Positions 47,901 through 64,000 of a stretch of 64,000 nt of DNA are shown piece by piece. The position numbers were made by a program, and so were the translations under genes. Within the stretch, counting starts at the first letter, position 1. Every line of letters starts with the position of its first letter. This DNA is from Cynocephalus volans (Eukaryota > Chordata > Mammalia > Dermoptera > Cynocephalidae). The stretch spans positions 42,817,095-42,881,094 of the forward strand of contig NC_084464.1 in the NCBI RefSeq assembly GCF_027409185.1, written 5' to 3'. The notes below the pieces were generated by a model that worked only from the letters and a program-made list of their open reading frames with translations, made no database searches and was not told the origin of the DNA.

Positions 47901-50087
47901 GAGGGCGGAGAGAGGAAGCAAGCTGATTACATCACCTTCCAATGCGGCTCCTCCCCCTGACCAAGTTTCTAGGGCGGCCCTAAGCTCCCGATGGCCAAAG
48001 TAGGGAGAAAAACAAAGAAGGGACGCCATTTTGGAATGGAGAAGAGGACTCAAAATTTATGCCACTCATGCTCTGCCGGCAGATATGGTTACATTGTAAA
48101 ACACCCTATTCTAGTAAAAAAACAAAAGGCAGTCTCCCCCCATCCTGAATAATCTTTGACCTATTTAGAGTAAGAGCCTAGTGAACATAAAAGCAATTAA
48201 AATATTAAATAGAACAATTTTCTGCGGGGGAAGAATTTAATTTGCAACTGAGTTGTTAAACCTGCTACCATAGACCACCACCATCCTCCCTGTAAAGGAG
48301 AAGGGGGAGGACTTGGACCCCTCTCAATAGGGTTGAGGTAGGAGGACAGGAGAAAAATGGGTCAAGACACAACCTGTAATGCCGCTTGGAAGACAAAAGG
48401 ACAAGGAAGGTCGCCATATTGAAGCAGGGAAGAAAAAAATTCCTTTTAAAGACACAAATTTTAGAAAGGTAGCATTCAATTGCACTAAATGGCTTTTAAA
48501 ATTATATTCCTGGATTCCACATTTCCCAACCTTTCCACCCCTCTATTTAACTGTATCCCCCCGCCAAAAGAATCAAGTTAAAATGTTAATCATTTTTGCT
48601 CTTAAATAACCTATGCAATCTGCAACAATTACAAGACATTCTTTACGTCCGCATTATCTGGTATGTACTAACACTAAGATTATATTTTGCCCTAAATTGT
48701 GTCTTGCAATCTTTATTCTTAGATTGCCATCTATTTTAACCATACAAATATATCCCAAGCAAATTACATTAAAATTGAGAGGATTTAACAATCATTTAAA
48801 GTCATATCCAGCTATTCTTTCTCTCTGCCCATCTCCTTACCCTGCAATCTTTATGTACAGATTGCTTATTAACCTGGCAAATTGAAAAGCGCCCTGCTTG
48901 TCTCACACACAAAAAAGTGGGACTTCTGGGCCACAAGATTCCACTATCTTTTGTATGTGAGCTCATTAACCCTTTTTAAGACTGCTAACCGGAGGACGGT
49001 AACCATTCCTCCTTATAAAAAGTAAATATTTATGGCTTTGGCAGTCTGGAAATTGGCTGGATTACCAAGGGTTAACCATCAAAATCCTCACTTGCTGGCC
49101 CTCCCTCCACCCTCTCCTGGCCTGCAGCAGGGCAGGGAAGAGGTAGGTGGCAGGGGAGAGAGAACAAGACTGTTTAGACCCAAAAGGCCCTTTTTAATGG
49201 AGATTAAGAGACCGGATTGGTCCTTCTCCAGTTCTCTATTTGTTCTACGGTCTCATTTCTTCCTCTCATTATTTCTGGTTTCACAACGGGAAACGTTGAC
49301 TTCTTGTTGCAAGGCTGGTTTTTGAAAATTCGACACTTACTATCCAATTTTTTTGCGACGTCAGCACCTCGGGCTCAGGGGGGAGGGGGTAAAATTTTGG
49401 AGAAAAAAATAAAACCACCAACCAGGACCCAAAACTCAATTATTTGGGGGGCCTCATTGGATTAAAAAGTCTCTTAAAAAATGAAGGCCAACTCAGTATT
49501 CATTTGCCCCCCCCACCCAACTCCATTTAGGGAGGGGGGTTCGTAGAAAAAAATTCTGAGTGGATTCAAAAAAGTAAACGATGGATGAGTGAATTTGGGT
49601 GGGTTTGGGAAGGGAGGGTGGTTGATTGTTTTTGAAGTTATGTGGTGACGGTCCTTCGGCCACAGATTTCAAGTCCCAGGCAGCGTGGGCTGGTGGGGTG
49701 GGCAAGATAGGTGGGAAGGGGCAGAAGACACAAGTGGTTGGGCTGGTGGCTGCTGTTTTCCCTTTCCCCCCTCTCTCAGGATCCTTTCAAGGGCTTAGAT
49801 GTTGCTGCGGCTTGTTTCTGTTTTCCTCATGGCCGTCCTGTCTTTCTCCGAGAAAATTCAAACCTGGGATAAGAAAACAGAAGGGAGAAAGCTGTAATCA
49901 GTACGGGCTGCCTTTAAAACACCCCAAAATACCATCTTTGTTGTCCCAAAAGACACCTCCATTTCCCATGCGGAATACAGCCGCTTTTTATAAGTCGTGG
50001 CTCTCAATTTAACCCACTATCATCCCGGGTCCCAAGCCACTGCGCTCGGCAATTTTACCCTCTAAACAACAAAACACCAAAACTTAC
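43064..50087 (-). other. PPP1R10: PPP1R10 intron 1, free of lineage SINEs
   Basis: Seven kilobases hold no coding exon and no tRNA-derived SINE. Visible features are a 13-base G-run near 43688, a TA/CA microsatellite near 44950, a purine-rich unique middle and a YY1-type CGCCATTTTGG near 48024. An alternative non-coding first exon cannot be excluded. The ORFs at 45240-45425 and 46423-46818 resemble no family I know. Confidence 0.65.
44947..45010. repeat. TA/CA microsatellite
   Basis: A (TA)n tract with two TGTG interruptions runs directly into a (CA)n tract and a short C-run. It is an alternating purine-pyrimidine stretch with Z-DNA potential in PPP1R10 intron 1, and probably length-polymorphic. 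Confidence 0.9.
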
Positions 50088-50135
50088 CTCTAAACGAACC
50101 CCAGAATGGCGGCTGCCCGCTCGGGCAGAGTCTTT
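50088..50135 (-). other. PPP1R10: PPP1R10 first (non-coding) exon
   Basis: Reading leftward, the exon ends TTTAGAG just before a consensus GTAAGTT donor at 50087-50081. The right limit is inferred. A TATAAAAG box on the minus strand at 50139-50132 would place one start near 50105, giving a very short exon; a CpG-type promoter could also start further right. Confidence 0.55.
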
Positions 50136-50732
50136 TATACCCGGTCGCCGCCCAACGCGCCCAAACGTGCTACTGAAACGCCCTTGTCGCGAGACATTGT
50201 GCACGAAGCGTGAACTCATTGGTCAACCCGAAAGACAACTCGCCAGCTGATTGGTCATTTTTCCTTGGCCTTCGCTCAGCCCTTTCCCCTGGCACTCTCT
50301 TCCGCCTCCTTCCTGACCCCCGTTGCGTGCGCGTGACCAGAGAACCTAGCACCTCCCCTTCCCCTACTTCCCCCACTTCCGCCCTCGAGAACAGTTCTTA
50401 CCCAGGGTTGGTAGAAACGTATCGGCGCATGCGCACTGAGAGAATCCCAAACAAAATCTGCTTCAAAATTGTTTAAGAAGTAAAGTCTAAGTATAGAATC
50501 TAAGAGTCATAGTGACTGGTCCCGAAAAACACAATTGTGAGGCCTAATTCTATTGTGACGCAGTTGAAATTAGCTTCTCCCCCCCACGGCCCCACCCGTT
50601 TCACGCTTCCGTCCTGACGCAAACACGCGGCCGCCTCCGCACTGCGGGCTCGTCCACGGCCCTATTCTAGTCAATTTCCTGGAGCATGCGCAGTCGTCTT
50701 TTCGGTCATTCCTACGCTGGTTATTGATCAAG

Positions 50733-50740
<8 letters not shown>
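50088..50740. promoter_or_regulatory. Bidirectional CpG promoter of PPP1R10 and MRPS18B
   Basis: The first exons lie head-to-head about 600 bases apart. Toward PPP1R10 there is a TATAAAAG (50139-50132, minus) and two CCAAT boxes (ATTGG at 50218 and 50250). A perfect NRF1 palindrome GCGCATGCGC is at 50425-50434 and a second GCATGCGCA at 50684-50692. YY1-type ATGGCGGC motifs lie at 50105-50112 and across the MRPS18B start codon. CRE-like TGACGCA(G/A) also occurs twice, near 50557 and 50615. NRF1 and YY1 sites are common in genes for mitochondrial proteins. Confidence 0.72.
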
Positions 50741-55869
<5,129 letters not shown>

Positions 55870-56170
55870 GGTGCTTTTTAGGAGCTGTGGACTAGGAAGG
55901 GAGTTTGAGGGGATTAGGAAATAATGCTTAGGATTATGTGATGGGATGTTACCAGGAAGAGTTGTGTCTAATTTGTGAATGGCAAACTCAGGAAAGAAAT
56001 GATTGTTCGTGAAGGGGATAAATACACCTAAGACTGAGGGAGGGTAGTACAGATGTGTATGGGAAACCCCAACCCCTATGCATTATAAAAAGGTGGCTAA
56101 ATGTTTTGTTGCTGTTTCAGATGTCTGCTAACTCACCTTTTCCACAATAAAGCTGTATCTTCTATCTCTG
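55870..56170 (+). other. MRPS18B: MRPS18B 3' UTR with poly(A) signal
   Basis: About 300 bases follow the TAG at 55867-55869. AATAAA is at 56146-56151, so the transcript should end near 56165-56175, about 500 bases before the ATAT1 start codon. Confidence 0.8.
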
Positions 56171-56439
56171 GCTTGCTTTGGCTGAGTTTCAGATGAATGC
56201 CATTGTGGGGGGTGGGGCACAGATAGCTGAGTGATGTTTGCTCTTTACACATAAGAAGTGGGGTGCTACTGTGGGAAGAGGAGTGATCTGGCTAAAGCTA
56301 GCCCAGCCAGTGATTCCTGGGACCTGAAGCGCCTGAGATGGGCAGTAGTGCCATCCTGTTGTGATCCCTTTGTGGCCCCCTCCTGCGCCCGAAGCATAGT
56401 GTTCACACCATCCCCAGCTGTTCACCGAGGCTCGCAGAG

Positions 56440-64000
<7,561 letters not shown>

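Overview
This is nuclear DNA from a placental mammal. The genes have split exons with GT-AG junctions, CpG-rich promoters, AATAAA poly(A) signals, MIR, L2 and L1 fossils, and many tRNA-derived SINEs with A-tails and target-site duplications. Gene order and protein content match the class I framework block of the major histocompatibility complex (the GNL1-PRR3-ABCF1-PPP1R10-MRPS18B-ATAT1 interval of human 6p21.33). There is no Alu. The abundant SINEs are monomers and dimers built from tRNA-Ile, which fits the CYN SINEs of colugos (Dermoptera). I therefore suggest a flying lemur such as Galeopterus; this is inference from memory of SINE families, not a database match.

Layout. 1-2190: last two coding exons and 3' UTR of PRR3 (+). 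2190-7870: spacer of L2, L1 3' ends and SINEs. 7870-21910: ABCF1 (+), 25 coding exons, all joining in frame to 847 residues; intron 13 is the mirtron mir-877. 21910-33130: gene-free spacer holding a 6.2-kb LINE-1 copy with matching target-site duplications and three SINEs nested inside it. 33130-50140: PPP1R10/PNUTS (-), 18 coding exons joining to 944 residues, with a SINE-free first intron of about 7 kb. 50140-50733: shared head-to-head promoter. 50733-56170: MRPS18B (+), 7 exons, 254 residues. 56440-64000: ATAT1 (+), first ten coding exons; the gene runs off the right edge.

The genes are housekeeping neighbours, not one pathway. ABCF1 acts in translation initiation, PPP1R10 is a nuclear PP1-targeting subunit, MRPS18B belongs to the mitochondrial ribosome, ATAT1 acetylates alpha-tubulin, and PRR3 is a proline-rich CCCH protein. 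The most notable relationship is that PRR3 and PPP1R10, about 33 kb apart on opposite strands, end in nearly the same CCCH-finger exon with the same intron phase.

I found no CRISPR array, operon, integrated virus or undescribed multi-gene system. The less expected items are the nested LINE/SINE structure, a set of near-identical and so probably young SINEs, a strong-context out-of-frame upstream ATG in ATAT1, RFX-like and ETS/CRE motifs in the ATAT1 promoter, and NRF1 plus YY1 motifs in the PPP1R10/MRPS18B promoter. All exon boundaries were read by eye from splice sites and remembered orthologous proteins; no alignment was run.
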